This document shows positions 26,794 through 36,099 of a stretch of DNA of 64,000 nt, piece by piece. Source of the DNA: Opitutaceae bacterium (lineage in GTDB: Bacteria > Verrucomicrobiota > Verrucomicrobiia > Opitutales > Opitutaceae); NCBI GenBank assembly GCA_030693515.1, contig JAUYAK010000124.1, positions 1-64,000 on the forward strand. Reading direction: 5' to 3'. Within the stretch, counting starts at the first letter, position 1; each line of letters begins with the position of its first letter. The translations under genes and the position numbers were made by a program. The notes below the pieces were generated by a model. It made no database searches, had not been told where the DNA came from, and was given only the letters and a program-made list of their open reading frames with translations.

Positions 26794-27390
26794 TCAGGCT
26801 TTCTTCGGGACGAGTTTCATCCCGCCGCACTTCGGGCAGGTGGCACCGGGCTCCGCTGCCGTCACGTCGGGATGCATCGAGCAGTAGTAAGTATGGCCGG
26901 CATCGCCATGCGCCGTCCCGACCGCGATCGGCGCGGTCGCCGCCACGTCAGCGGGAAATTGCGCGGCGAGCACTTTAAGGAGCGACTCGACCGTCTTCAC
27001 GTGTTTCTCCGTCAATGCCTGATCGCCTTCGTCCGCGTCATCGTGCACCGCATCGAGCGCCTTGACGAGATTGTTCACTGCGCCCTCGGCGCGTTTGAGT
27101 TTGTCCGCTGGAAGGTCTTTCGAGAGGCCAGGTAATGCCTTGAGCACGGCCGTCAACGTTTCGGTGACATCGTGCACCCCTTTCAGATTTTTTTCCTGCA
27201 CGAGGCGGAGCAGCTTTTCCCGCAGCCCGTTGATATGTCCCCACGCCTCGACCGCGGATTTCGGCGCGGGCGCCGCGCCACCTTGACCATGAGCACCGTG
27301 TTCGGCGGCGTAGCTTGATGTCAGGGGCACGAGCAGGGCCAAGCCGAGGACGACGCTGGTTCGGTGAATGAGATTACGGATCGGATACAT
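26794..27390 (-). CDS. Helical secreted protein with C-terminal heavy-metal-binding domain
   Basis: A 198-residue protein from the ATG at 27390, with a signal peptide (to about residue 28). Residues 40-150 form a four-helix-like domain (LVQEKNLKGVHDVTETL, LSKDLPADKLKRAEGAV) shared with the next gene upstream. The last 30 residues are an HMBD/YHS-like module: YYCSMHPDVTAAEPGATCPKCG. This couples an unknown helical domain to a Cu/Ag ligand module. It is likely a product of tandem duplication with gain or loss of the HMBD. Confidence 0.8.
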   Translation of the reverse strand: MYPIRNLIHRTSVVLGLALLVPLTSSYAAEHGAHGQGGAAPAPKSAVEAWGHINGLREKLLRLVQEKNLKGVHDVTETLTAVLKALPGLSKDLPADKLKRAEGAVNNLVKALDAVHDDADEGDQALTEKHVKTVESLLKVLAAQFPADVAATAPIAVGTAHGDAGHTYYCSMHPDVTAAEPGATCPKCGGMKLVPKKA

Positions 27391-27462
27391 AGGTGGGGGA
27401 TCGAAGTTCGCGGCGGCTCGCCGCGAAGTCTCCACGGCGAGCCGATTTGGCGGTCGAACGAC

Positions 27463-27948
27463 TCAGTGGGCCTTTTTCGCGTGGTCGCTCATCGCGGGAT
27501 ACTGCGATGAAATCATCGTCAGCAACGAATCGACGGTTTTGAGATGCTTCTCCGAGTTGGCCTGGTTGCCGTCGTCGGCGGCGTCGTGCAACGTGTCGAG
27601 CGCCTTGGCGAGATTTTTGACGGAACCTTCGACGCGCTTCAGTTTGTCGGCCGGAAGATCCTTCGAGACGGCCGGCAGCGCGTTGGCCGCGGCGGTGAGC
27701 TTCTCGCACGTTTCGTGAACGGCCTTGAGCTGCTTGCCTTTGACCTGCGCCGCCAACTCGGCGTGCAGCTTGTGGATCGTTTCCAAAGCCGCGGCGGATG
27801 ACGCCGGCTTTGCCATGTCGGCGTGGCCGTGTTCGCCTCCATGAGCTTTCTTTTCATCAGCAGCACGGACCGACGAATTGGCGCTGAACAACAGCAATCC
27901 GCCCGCGAGAAGCGCGGCGGTGCGAAGCGAATAAACGTTAGTTTTCAT
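27463..27948 (-). CDS. Helical secreted protein, paralogue without metal-binding tail
   Basis: A 161-residue protein with a signal peptide (1-29). Its helical region (LAAQVKGKQLKAVHETCEKL, VSKDLPADKLKRVEGSV, LTMISSQYP) is clearly related to residues 40-150 of the downstream neighbour, but it lacks the CxMHP/CPKCG module. A short His/Glu stretch (KKAHGGEHGHADM) near the N-terminus may bind metal. Its start codon overlaps the stop of the receiver gene (ATGA). Confidence 0.78.
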   Translation of the reverse strand: MKTNVYSLRTAALLAGGLLLFSANSSVRAADEKKAHGGEHGHADMAKPASSAAALETIHKLHAELAAQVKGKQLKAVHETCEKLTAAANALPAVSKDLPADKLKRVEGSVKNLAKALDTLHDAADDGNQANSEKHLKTVDSLLTMISSQYPAMSDHAKKAH

Positions 27949-28361
27949 TTTGGTTTTTCACTGCGATTTTCGGACGAGGGAAGGACTTCGAGAAGGGAGG
28001 CGAGAAACGAGTCGGTGCTGAACGGCTTGTGGAGAATGCGTTCGACGCCGAGTCGCTCGGCTTCGAGCGATTCTGCCGGCGTGATACTGTCCACGAGGAT
28101 AATTGCGGGTCCGGTGAAACCGCGTTCGCGAAGTGCGGCCACGAGCGACAAGCCGGGGAGGCCAACCGGCGAGCGATCGGTGACCAGCAAATCAAAAAAA
28201 GATTCGGTGTTGAACGCGTGCAAAGCGGCGTCGCTGCTGCGAAACGACCGCACGCAGTATCGCTGACGTTCGAGCACGGCGCAGAGCACGCGGACGATTT
28301 CGCGTTCGCTTTCCACGAGCAGGATGCGGGAAGCCGATCGTGGCGTGGAGCGTGTCGGCAT
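27945..28361 (-). CDS. Receiver-only response regulator of the copper operon
   Basis: A 138-residue single CheY-like domain starting at the ATG at 28361. Phospho-acceptor Asp62 (LLVTDRSP), Ser92 and Lys112 (LHKPF) are present, but the acidic pair is weakened to Glu-Ser-Glu (VESER, residues 17-19). No kinase, DNA-binding or enzymatic domain is attached or adjacent. It is translationally coupled to the helical protein gene. It joins the unusual set of receiver-only proteins in this window. Confidence 0.85.
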   Translation of the reverse strand: MPTRSTPRSASRILLVESEREIVRVLCAVLERQRYCVRSFRSSDAALHAFNTESFFDLLVTDRSPVGLPGLSLVAALRERGFTGPAIILVDSITPAESLEAERLGVERILHKPFSTDSFLASLLEVLPSSENRSEKPK

Positions 28362-28401
28362 ATCATGGCCCGTGGTTGTTGGTTTTGCGGCAGAGGCATC
28401 G

Positions 28402-29664
28402 TCAGGCAGCGATAAGGTTGAGCGCGCTGCACACGACCGTGAGCGGACCATAGAGCGCGCGGTGGATGTGATCGCCGTCCACGCATTTGCTCGTCTGGTA
28501 GAGATCGATCTTCTCGACCGCGGGCCGGATGCGCTCGAATAGCTCGGCGAGAACCTCCGGCGGCCGGGCAGAAAGCAGATAGTTCAGAAAGAGCAGATTT
28601 CCGCGCACCACCGGTTGGAGCTCGGACGTGGCGCGCAAGCCTTCGTCCGTGATGGAATAGAATTGATAACCGTGCTCACGCAGGAACGCCGCGTAGGCGG
28701 GTGAGGACTTCACCGCCACCTCGGTAATGATGTCCGGCTTGAGCGCGGCGATGGTTTCACGGGCACCCTTGAAAAACGCGTCCTCAGCGCCCTCGACATC
28801 CACCTTCAGCACGAGCCGCCCGGACAGCGCGCGCGATTTCAGATACGAATCCAGCGTGACTGTTTTCACTTCAATCGGCGGCGCTTCGTGAAACGCAAAG
28901 TCGGGGCGCAGCGATGCGCTCATGTCGGAATCCGCGAGATAGAACGGAGCGGTGCCGTCGGCATCCGACAACGCGAGAGGTTCGCAGACGAGATGACGAA
29001 ATCCGTTGCTCGCCGCGTTCTTCGCCAACAGGGCGTGGTTCCTCGGGTTCGGCTCAAATGCGATGACCCGCAGGCTTGGCTTCTGCGCCGACAGCAGCAG
29101 CGAGAAAAATCCGATGTTGGCCCCCACGTCGATGAAGGTGTCACCGGGCCACACCAGCTCGCCCAGCACCATGCTCGTGATCGGCTCGTAGAACGTCGTC
29201 CCCTTCCAAAACACTTGGAAGCTCAGGTAATTTTCTCCGATGCTCGCCAACTTGATGTTTTTGCCATCGCGCGTTTGCACGCGCGCGACGCGCCCGCGGA
29301 ACCACTCCTTCTTTGTGCGCACCCCGAAGCGCAATAACGGCCGCTTCGCCGCAGGGAAAAGATTACAGGTGTGAAAAAGGCACGCACCTGCGACGCGTTT
29401 GAAGAAACGCTTGGTGTGTTCACGCCACGCGGGTGCGTCCGCGTCCCCGTTTTCCGCCGGCACGTCGGTCGGATGAAATCCGGCCGCCAACGCTGCCTGG
29501 CGGATTTGCCGTGGAGTGGTGGCATCCGTCGAATATTCGGCCACGACACGTCCAGACGCCGGATTTATTTCGACCGAAGTGACGCCTGGCAAAGCACGCA
29601 ACACGTCTGCTAGCCGTTGCTCGTCGGCGTCAGCAGGAGGGGGGATAAAAAATAGCGTCTGCAT
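28402..29664 (-). CDS. Fusion of an HMA-like domain to an FkbM-family methyltransferase
   Basis: A 420-residue protein. Residues 1-65 follow the ferredoxin-like HMA pattern (LADVLRALPGVTSVEINPASG, then IRQAALAAGFHP) but lack the CxxC metal site. Residues about 150-370 are an FkbM-type methyltransferase: SAM motif FIDVGANIGFFSLLLS, then VIAFEPNP and LVLKVDVEGAEDAFFKGA. FkbM enzymes O-methylate sugars or small molecules. Nothing in the chain suggests a signal peptide, so it acts in the cytoplasm. It lies between the RND pump genes and the copper receiver gene (40- and 12-base gaps). An HMA/FkbM combination is not one I know. Confidence 0.85.
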   Translation of the reverse strand: MQTLFFIPPPADADEQRLADVLRALPGVTSVEINPASGRVVAEYSTDATTPRQIRQAALAAGFHPTDVPAENGDADAPAWREHTKRFFKRVAGACLFHTCNLFPAAKRPLLRFGVRTKKEWFRGRVARVQTRDGKNIKLASIGENYLSFQVFWKGTTFYEPITSMVLGELVWPGDTFIDVGANIGFFSLLLSAQKPSLRVIAFEPNPRNHALLAKNAASNGFRHLVCEPLALSDADGTAPFYLADSDMSASLRPDFAFHEAPPIEVKTVTLDSYLKSRALSGRLVLKVDVEGAEDAFFKGARETIAALKPDIITEVAVKSSPAYAAFLREHGYQFYSITDEGLRATSELQPVVRGNLLFLNYLLSARPPEVLAELFERIRPAVEKIDLYQTSKCVDGDHIHRALYGPLTVVCSALNLIAA

Positions 29665-29676
29665 TTGATATTCGTT

Positions 29677-32600
29677 TCAATTGGACTGCGCCGGAGCGGT
29701 CGGCTGGGGGCTCGCCACGAGCGCGTCGAGCGGATCGACCTTGGCGCGCTCGAGATATTTTTCCGCGGCGCGGCGACCGAACTTGAAGAACACCGCCGGC
29801 GTCACCGCCATGTCGAGGAAGGTCGAGCTGACCAGACCGCCGAGAATCACGACGGCGACCGGATAGAGGATTTCCTTGCCCGGCTGATTCGCAGCGAGGA
29901 CGAGCGGGATGAGCGCAAGGCCAGCGACCGCCGCCGTCATGGTCACGGGCACGAGCCGCTCCAGCGAGCCGCGGATAATCATGTGCGCGTCGAATTTTTC
30001 GCCCTCGTGCTCCATTAAATGGAGGTAGTGCGAGATCATCATGATCGTGTTGCGCGAGGCGATGCCCGCGAGCGTGATGAGGCCAACGAGCGTCGCGATC
30101 GACACGGTGCCGACCATGAAATACGTGAGGACGAGCGCGCCGATGAACGCCAGCGGGATGTTGAGCAAGACCTGCGCGACAATCATGCCGGAGCGAAAAT
30201 GGCTGTAGAGGAGCAGGAAGATCGTGCCGAACGTGAAGAGCGCGAGAATGCCGATCACGCGCGTCGCTTCCTGCTGGCTCTGAAACTGGCCCTCAAAGCT
30301 GAGAAAATAACCCGTCTCCAGGTGCAGCTTTTCGTTGAGCGTGCTCTGAATCTCAGTGACCACCGAACCGAGATCGCGACCCGACACATTCGCGGAGACG
30401 ACGATCCGCCGCTGCACGTCTTCGCGATTGATCGCATTCGGGCCTTTGCTCTCGCGCACGTCGGCGATGAGATAGAGTGGCACCTTTCCGCCCACGGGCG
30501 CATCGATCAACAGATCGCGAATCACCGCCACGTTTTGCCGATGACGTTCGCCGAGCCTGACCACGAGATCGTAGGTGCGCTGGCCTTCGAGGATCTGCGC
30601 CACCGTGCTTCCGTTGAGCGCGGCTTCAAGCTGCTCGTTGAGCGAGCCGGGCTTGAGGCCATACATCGCCGCCTTCTCGCGGTTCACCTGAATCTTCACT
30701 TGATCGATCAGCACCTGCTTCTCGACCTGAAGATCCACCAGCCCGCTGATGTCGTGCATCGCCGCTTCCGCCTCAGCCCCGTAAGCGCGCAGCTTGTCGA
30801 GGTCGGGGCCGAAAATCTTTACGGCGATTTGCGCGCGCACGCCGGAGAGCAAATGGTCCAGCCGGTGCGAGATCGGTTGCCCGACACTGCTGACGATGCC
30901 CGGAATCTGTCCCAGCTTTTCGCGAATATCGTCGAGGATGGCTTCGCGCGTGCGCTGCGACGGTTTGAAATCCACGTCGATTTCTGTGTAGTGGACGCCT
31001 TCCGCGTGCTCGTCCAATTCCGCGCGGCCCGTTCGCCGGCCAGTCGATGCTACTTCGGGCACCTCTAACAACAGCTTCTCCGCGATGAAGCCGATCCGGT
31101 TCGACTCGACAAGCGACGTGCCGGGCGCGGACAGGATATTGATCGTCGAGGTGCCTTCGTTGAAGTCGGGCAGGAACAGTTTGCCCATGCGGGGATACAG
31201 CAGGAACGAGCCGGCCACCAGCAGCGCAGCCAGGACAATCACGATCCACGGATGCCGCATCGACGGGCGCAGAATGATTTTCTCGTCGAAGGCTTTTAGC
31301 CCGCGCACGAGCCAGCCATCCTTCTCGTGTTCCATCCGCTTCATCCGCGGCAGCAGATACGAGGCGAGCGCCGGAATGACGGTGAGAGACACGACAAACG
31401 ACGCGATCATCGCAACAATCGTCGCCACCCCGATCGGCGCGAAGAGCCGGCCCTCGATTCCACCGAGCGCGAACAACGGAATAAAAACGAGAATGATGAC
31501 GAGAGTCGCGTAGAGGATCGAATTTCTGACTTCGGAGGAAGCGCTGGCGATTACGCGCAACACCGGACGCGGATTCGGCAGATGCCGGTTCTCGCGCAGC
31601 CGGCGGAAAACGTTTTCCACGTCCACAATCGCATCGTCCACGACCATGCCAATGGCGACCGCCAGACCGCCGAGCGTCATTGTGTTGATGGTGATGCCGG
31701 CGAATTTGAAGTATAGGCCCGTGACGACGAACGAGAGCGGAATCGCCGTGAGCGTGATCAGCGTCGTGCGGAAATTCAGCAGGAAGAGGAAAAGCACGAT
31801 GACCACCATGATCGCGCCATCGCGAATCGCCTCTTCGACGTTGGTCACGGCCGCGCCGATGAAGTTCGCCTGCTTGAACAGGGTGACGACCTTCACGTCC
31901 GCCGGCAGCGTCTTGCCGAGTTCGGCGAGCGCCGCCTCGACTTTCTGCGTGAGCGAGATCGTGTCGCTGCCCGGCTGTTTCTGAACCGAGAGGATGACGG
32001 CAGGCTGGCCGTTCACGCCGGCATCGCCTCGCATCACCTGACGACCGAACTTGACCTCAGCCACATCGCGCAGTCGCACGGGCACGCCCTTGCGCACCAT
32101 CACGACTGTGTTGCCGATGTCTTCGAGCGAAGTTGTGCGGCCGATGTTGCGCACGAGCGCCTCGCGATTGGCGCTCTCCAGAAAACCACCGGAGCTGTTT
32201 TCCTGCGATTCGCGTGTTGCTACCATCACGTCATCGAGGCTCACGCCGAGCGCCGCCATTCTTTCCGGCGACGGGAGCACCTGATACTGCTTCACGCCGC
32301 CGCCGATCGCGATGACCTGCGAGACACCGGGGATCGTGAGCAACCGCTGGCGCACGGACCAGTCCGCCAGCGAACGAATGTCCATCGGCGCGGTCGCGCC
32401 ATTTTCGCTGCGCAGGCCGATGAGCATGATCTCGCCCATGATTGAGCTGATTGGCCCCATCGTCGGCGTGACACCGCGCGGCAGTTTCTCGGCGGCGAGC
32501 TGTAATCGTTCCTGCACGAGTTGGCGCGCGCGGTAGATGTCCATGCCCCAGTCGAACTCGACGTAGAGAATCGAGAGGCCGATGCCGGCGTTGGAACGCA

Positions 32601-32844
32601 CGCGCTTGACGCCGGGCGCGCCGTTGAGCGCGGTTTCCATCGGCAAGTTTACGAGCGTCTCCACTTCCTCGGGCGCGAGGCCCTCGGCTTCCGTCAGGAT
32701 GTTGACGGTGGGCCGGTTCAGATCCGGAAACACGTCCACAGGAAGCTTCACGATGACGTAGCCGCCGTAAACGAGCAGGAGCGCGCTCACCGCCAGGACA
32801 AAAAGGCGGTTGCGCAGCGAGAATTCGATCAGCCGGTTCAGCAT
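29677..32844 (-). CDS. Heavy-metal RND efflux pump, inner-membrane subunit (CusA/CzcA family)
   Basis: A 1055-residue transporter from the ATG at 32844. Twelve membrane helices and two large periplasmic loops are expected. The family start [14 protein letters not shown] and the fourth-helix segment [17 protein letters not shown] are visible. The latter differs from the DFGxxVDGA motif of CzcA (Zn/Co/Cd) found in the second pump of this window, and from the Cu/Ag type, so the substrate is uncertain. It forms a tripartite complex with the two upstream gene products. The operon is driven from a CnrH-type promoter motif. Confidence 0.93.
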   Translation of the reverse strand: MLNRLIEFSLRNRLFVLAVSALLLVYGGYVIVKLPVDVFPDLNRPTVNILTEAEGLAPEEVETLVNLPMETALNGAPGVKRVRSNAGIGLSILYVEFDWGMDIYRARQLVQERLQLAAEKLPRGVTPTMGPISSIMGEIMLIGLRSENGATAPMDIRSLADWSVRQRLLTIPGVSQVIAIGGGVKQYQVLPSPERMAALGVSLDDVMVATRESQENSSGGFLESANREALVRNIGRTTSLEDIGNTVVMVRKGVPVRLRDVAEVKFGRQVMRGDAGVNGQPAVILSVQKQPGSDTISLTQKVEAALAELGKTLPADVKVVTLFKQANFIGAAVTNVEEAIRDGAIMVVIVLFLFLLNFRTTLITLTAIPLSFVVTGLYFKFAGITINTMTLGGLAVAIGMVVDDAIVDVENVFRRLRENRHLPNPRPVLRVIASASSEVRNSILYATLVIILVFIPLFALGGIEGRLFAPIGVATIVAMIASFVVSLTVIPALASYLLPRMKRMEHEKDGWLVRGLKAFDEKIILRPSMRHPWIVIVLAALLVAGSFLLYPRMGKLFLPDFNEGTSTINILSAPGTSLVESNRIGFIAEKLLLEVPEVASTGRRTGRAELDEHAEGVHYTEIDVDFKPSQRTREAILDDIREKLGQIPGIVSSVGQPISHRLDHLLSGVRAQIAVKIFGPDLDKLRAYGAEAEAAMHDISGLVDLQVEKQVLIDQVKIQVNREKAAMYGLKPGSLNEQLEAALNGSTVAQILEGQRTYDLVVRLGERHRQNVAVIRDLLIDAPVGGKVPLYLIADVRESKGPNAINREDVQRRIVVSANVSGRDLGSVVTEIQSTLNEKLHLETGYFLSFEGQFQSQQEATRVIGILALFTFGTIFLLLYSHFRSGMIVAQVLLNIPLAFIGALVLTYFMVGTVSIATLVGLITLAGIASRNTIMMISHYLHLMEHEGEKFDAHMIIRGSLERLVPVTMTAAVAGLALIPLVLAANQPGKEILYPVAVVILGGLVSSTFLDMAVTPAVFFKFGRRAAEKYLERAKVDPLDALVASPQPTAPAQSN

Positions 32845-32854
32845 GGCGCGTCGG

Positions 32855-33877
32855 TCAATGCTTGTGGCCGTGTCCATCCGCAGCCGGCTTCGCCGCGTCC
32901 GCTTTCGCACCGTCAGGCTTGGCATTCGCCACCGCGGGCGCGGGCTTCGCGGTCGGTGCGACGTATTGCAACTGATAGTTGCCGATGACGACGACGCTGC
33001 CCCCGGGCAAAACGCCCTCGATAATTTCCACGTAGCGATCGTCACGCTGGCCCACGACCACCGGCGTCCGCATAAACGTGTGTGGATTTTTGTCGTCCTG
33101 AACGAACACGAACAAATTTCCCGCCTCGCCCAGCACGGCCGCGTGCGCGATGGTGATCACAGAATCCGCCTCCGCGGTGACGATGTTCATTGTCGCCCGC
33201 ATATTCGGGAGGAGCTTGCCTTCGGGATTGGCCACTCGCACGCGCACGCCGAGTGTTCGCGTCTCCGGATCGAGTCGCGGAGTGTAACCTTCCACCGTGC
33301 CGGTGAACGCGTCGTCGGGATACGCCTCCGCGCGAATCCGCACGGTCTGGCCCTTTTTTACCTGCGCGACCTGTCCTTCGTAGAGCCGGCCCACGAGGTA
33401 AATCTCCGAGAGATCGGCGAGCGTGAGCAGCCGCGCCTCGGGTTCGACGCTGTCGCCAGTGAAAATCGGTTGCTCGTAAATGGTGCCTTTGATCGGCGCA
33501 TTGAATTCCACCTTCGGCGGCGGATCGCCGATCTGACGGCTCTCGATTTCGAGCAGGAAATCGCCCTTCGCCACCACGTCGCCTTCCTTCACGGCAAGCC
33601 GCGAGATGCGCCCGGAAATCCGGCTCGCAACGACGGCGACTTTGGCGGGGTCGATCTCCACGTTGCCGAGGACTGAAACGGTTTTCTCCAATGTCCGTAG
33701 TTCCGCTGCCTCGACCTTGAGTCCGAGATTTTTTTCCGCCTCGGGAGTGATTGTCACCGGACCAGTGACCGCGCCGCCTTGTTCACCCGGCGCTTTGTTG
33801 TGACCCTCATGTGCGCGAAGAGCGATGCCGCACGCGGCGAAGAGGACGATTAAGAAAATCCGAAACAGACAATTCAT
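32855..33877 (-). CDS. RND efflux membrane-fusion (periplasmic adaptor) subunit
   Basis: A 340-residue CusB/CzcB-family adaptor with a signal peptide (1-22) followed by HEGHNK. The lipoyl/barrel-sandwich halves ([23 protein letters not shown] and [21 protein letters not shown]) and beta-barrel are visible, and the C-terminus is His-rich (ADGHGHKH). It bridges the inner-membrane pump and the outer-membrane channel. Its start overlaps the stop of the channel gene by 4 bases. Confidence 0.93.
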   Translation of the reverse strand: MNCLFRIFLIVLFAACGIALRAHEGHNKAPGEQGGAVTGPVTITPEAEKNLGLKVEAAELRTLEKTVSVLGNVEIDPAKVAVVASRISGRISRLAVKEGDVVAKGDFLLEIESRQIGDPPPKVEFNAPIKGTIYEQPIFTGDSVEPEARLLTLADLSEIYLVGRLYEGQVAQVKKGQTVRIRAEAYPDDAFTGTVEGYTPRLDPETRTLGVRVRVANPEGKLLPNMRATMNIVTAEADSVITIAHAAVLGEAGNLFVFVQDDKNPHTFMRTPVVVGQRDDRYVEIIEGVLPGGSVVVIGNYQLQYVAPTAKPAPAVANAKPDGAKADAAKPAADGHGHKH

Positions 33878-35157
33878 GGCTGCGAAGAAGGATGTGGATG
33901 GGAATGAGGCGTGCGGACGTGAGGATGCGCGCCCGTGGCAGTCTCAATGGCGATTAGCGCTTCCACCTTCCGCGCGAGATGGCTCTGGTAATCGAGTTCG
34001 AGCGCGAACCGCTGTTGCTGCGCCTGAAAAACCGGTGGAATGCCGAGCTGACCTTGCTGATAGGCGCGCTGCACCGCTTGAAAATGTCTCTCTGCCATCG
34101 GCAGCAGCTCGTCCCGGTAGCGCGTGAGCAACGGTTCGAGCTGCGCGACCACAGCGCGCGTCTGCGCGACTTCCGACGCGATGCGCTGGCCCGTCGCATC
34201 CAATTCCGCCTCCGCCTGCCGGTGCGCCGCCTGCTGCTCAAGGATGCGACCTTGGTTTTTGTTTCGCACCGGAATCGGAATCGAAACCTTGAAGCCAAGA
34301 TAGTAATCCTTCTTCACACCGATTGGTCCGTCGAAGACCGACCGCTCGTTTTCAAAATCGGCACCGACGGTGATGTCATCATACGCCTCGGCTTTCGCCA
34401 CCCGCACATTTGCCTCGGCTTGGGCGATGCGCGCCTTCGCCGCCTGGTAGTCCGGACGCGCTTCGGAGCGGAATGCGACAGCCGATTCACGCTCCCAGCG
34501 CGCTGCTGCGTCCTCCACCGTGCTCGTCAGGGTGAGCGGCTCGTCCGGCGGCAGTCCGAGTGCGAATTTCAACTTGAGTTCGGCCGCGGTTTTTTCCGCG
34601 GTGAGCAGTTGCTGTTCCTGGACGAGCTTCGCGTTTTCGATCCGAATCGGCGCGATGTCAGTTTGCGGGACCTCGCCGGCTTGATAGCGCTGCTCCACGA
34701 TCGCCGCGAGCTTCTCGCCGGTTTCGATCAATTTTTGCCGAGCGACGTAGCGGGTGTTAAAACCGACCGCTTGAACGTAGAGCGTCTGAACCTCGCCAAT
34801 GAGCTGGCGCTCCGCTTCACGCGCGAGTTCCTGTTGCTCGTTCACGGAGAGATTCGCCGCCTCGCGCGCCAGTCGAAGCCGACCCTTGCGCGCAATCGCC
34901 TGCGATACGCCGAGCGACACGGTGCGCTCGCCTTCGTTCTTGAAGAGCAAGTCTGAACGACCGCCAACCTCGATCTCCGGATTTTTCGGCAAGCCGGCCT
35001 GGAGCGCGCGACCCTGCGCTTTTTCAATCTCGAAACGACCCGCAGCGGCGAGCGCGCGATTGTTCGCTACCGCCTGCTCCACCGCGCGATCCAGCGAGAG
35101 TTCAGCCGAAAAAACAGCGGAAACGAGGGCGACGAAGAGAACAAAAATACGGGTCAT
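33874..35157 (-). CDS. RND efflux outer-membrane channel (TolC/CzcC family)
   Basis: A 427-residue protein with a signal peptide (1-18) and two repeated coiled-coil/beta-barrel halves typical of the OEP family (ANNRALAAAGRFEIEKAQGRALQAG; AKARIAQAEANVRVAKAEAYDDITVGA). The C-terminus is His/Pro-rich (HPHVRTPHSHPHP), a possible metal-binding addition. First gene of the CBA operon, 31 bases after the putative -10 element at 35188-35194. Confidence 0.92.
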   Translation of the reverse strand: MTRIFVLFVALVSAVFSAELSLDRAVEQAVANNRALAAAGRFEIEKAQGRALQAGLPKNPEIEVGGRSDLLFKNEGERTVSLGVSQAIARKGRLRLAREAANLSVNEQQELAREAERQLIGEVQTLYVQAVGFNTRYVARQKLIETGEKLAAIVEQRYQAGEVPQTDIAPIRIENAKLVQEQQLLTAEKTAAELKLKFALGLPPDEPLTLTSTVEDAAARWERESAVAFRSEARPDYQAAKARIAQAEANVRVAKAEAYDDITVGADFENERSVFDGPIGVKKDYYLGFKVSIPIPVRNKNQGRILEQQAAHRQAEAELDATGQRIASEVAQTRAVVAQLEPLLTRYRDELLPMAERHFQAVQRAYQQGQLGIPPVFQAQQQRFALELDYQSHLARKVEALIAIETATGAHPHVRTPHSHPHPSSQP

Positions 35158-35187
35158 GTGGGCTACGCGGGAAACGTCTACTCTCTT

Positions 35188-35216
35188 TTCAACGCAGCCC
35201 GCCGCCGATTCCCTCA
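35188..35216 (-). promoter_or_regulatory. Putative CnrH-type promoter of the RND operon
   Basis: On the minus strand TGAGGGA (35216-35210), 15 bases, then CGTTGAA (35194-35188). The same two heptamers, 16 bases apart, face the other way before the cnrYXH-like genes. Start near 35180 gives a leader of about 23 bases. Confidence 0.65.
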
Positions 35217-35282
35217 GATTAATTGACGCTGGCGCGCATCGGTTTCTTTTCGCGGGACGGGATGGGCGATTTTCTCAAAGGT

Positions 35283-35312
35283 TGAGGGATGCCGCCCGAT
35301 TCTTACGTTGAA
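35283..35312 (+). promoter_or_regulatory. Putative CnrH-type promoter of the cnrYXH-like operon
   Basis: TGAGGGA (35283-35289), 16 bases, CGTTGAA (35306-35312). Transcription would begin near 35319, which makes the ATG at 35325 the likely start of the anti-sigma gene and excludes the upstream ATG at 35289. Confidence 0.65.
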
Positions 35313-35324
35313 GTGGTATCACCT

Positions 35325-35660
35325 ATGAACCCGGACCCGATTGACGACCTCCTCAGCGCCTACGCGAAGCAGCCGCTGCCGACCGCCCCCGATCGATTGA
35401 CAGCGGATGTCTGGCGCGACATCGAGCGGCGGCGTTCTCGTTTCGGCTGGTTGATCGGCCTGAGCTGGCACGAGCTGCTACGGCAGCCGCGCCTCGCCGT
35501 TGCGGCGCTCGGGCTCGCGCTCCTCGCCGGGCTGTTGCCTGCCGCGACTCTTCGTTCAGTGGAGCACGCGCAGCGCGCGCGCGAATCGCTCCACTTTGAA
35601 GTCTTCTCGCCCGACACAACGTCGGTCTTGCAGGCGACCGCGCGAGTCATCCGCAAGTAG
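35325..35660 (+). CDS. cnrY: CnrY-like membrane anti-sigma factor
   Basis: A 111-residue protein. Residues 1-60 are a charged cytoplasmic part (DPIDDLLSAYAKQPLP, RLTADVWRDIERRR), residues about 64-85 a membrane helix (RLAVAALGLALLAGLLPA), and the rest periplasmic, ending FEVFSPDTTS. Length and topology match CnrY, the anti-sigma factor that holds CnrH at the membrane and is released by CnrX. Sequence identity to CnrY is low, so the name rests mainly on gene order with the clear CnrX homologue 3 bases downstream. Confidence 0.7.
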   Translation: MNPDPIDDLLSAYAKQPLPTAPDRLTADVWRDIERRRSRFGWLIGLSWHELLRQPRLAVAALGLALLAGLLPAATLRSVEHAQRARESLHFEVFSPDTTSVLQATARVIRK

Positions 35661-35663
35661 CCT

Positions 35664-36092
35664 ATGAAAACCATTATCGGGCTCTTCGTTGCGGTCGTGG
35701 CGGTTGCGGCGCTCTCGTCGTTTTGCACGCTCCGTTGGATGGAGTCGCGCCGCGCACGCGCCGTCGATCCGCACGAGTGGCTACACTCGGAATTGAAAAT
35801 CACCCCCGCGCAGCACGCGGCGCTTGAGCCCATCGAAGCGAAATTCGCCGAGCAGAATCGCGTGTTGCGCGAGCGACTGCGCGCCGCGAACCACGAGTTG
35901 GGTGGCGCAATTCGCAAAGGTCGGTCCGATTCGCCAGAAATCACCGCCGCGGTGGGCAAGATTCACGTGCACATGCGCGAACTGCAGAAGGCGTCGATTG
36001 ACCACATTTTCGAGATGCGCAGCGTGCTGACGCCGGAGCAGGGCGACAAGCTGTTGCAGCTCGCCGAAAAGGGATTGGACGTAGCACCGTAA
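35664..36092 (+). CDS. cnrX: CnrX-like periplasmic metal sensor
   Basis: A 142-residue membrane-anchored periplasmic protein: helix at 4-22, then a four-helix hooked hairpin. It matches CnrX in the ligand segments: HEWLH (His37, His41), a glutamate near residue 58, and DHIFEM (His114, Met118), corresponding to the Ni/Co site of CnrX. The LRERLRAANHELGGAIRK block also matches. Metal binding in CnrX alters its interaction with CnrY so that CnrH is freed. The sensor is therefore expected to respond to Ni2+ or Co2+, perhaps Zn2+. Confidence 0.92.
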   Translation: MKTIIGLFVAVVAVAALSSFCTLRWMESRRARAVDPHEWLHSELKITPAQHAALEPIEAKFAEQNRVLRERLRAANHELGGAIRKGRSDSPEITAAVGKIHVHMRELQKASIDHIFEMRSVLTPEQGDKLLQLAEKGLDVAP

Positions 36093-36099
36093 CGCGCCT

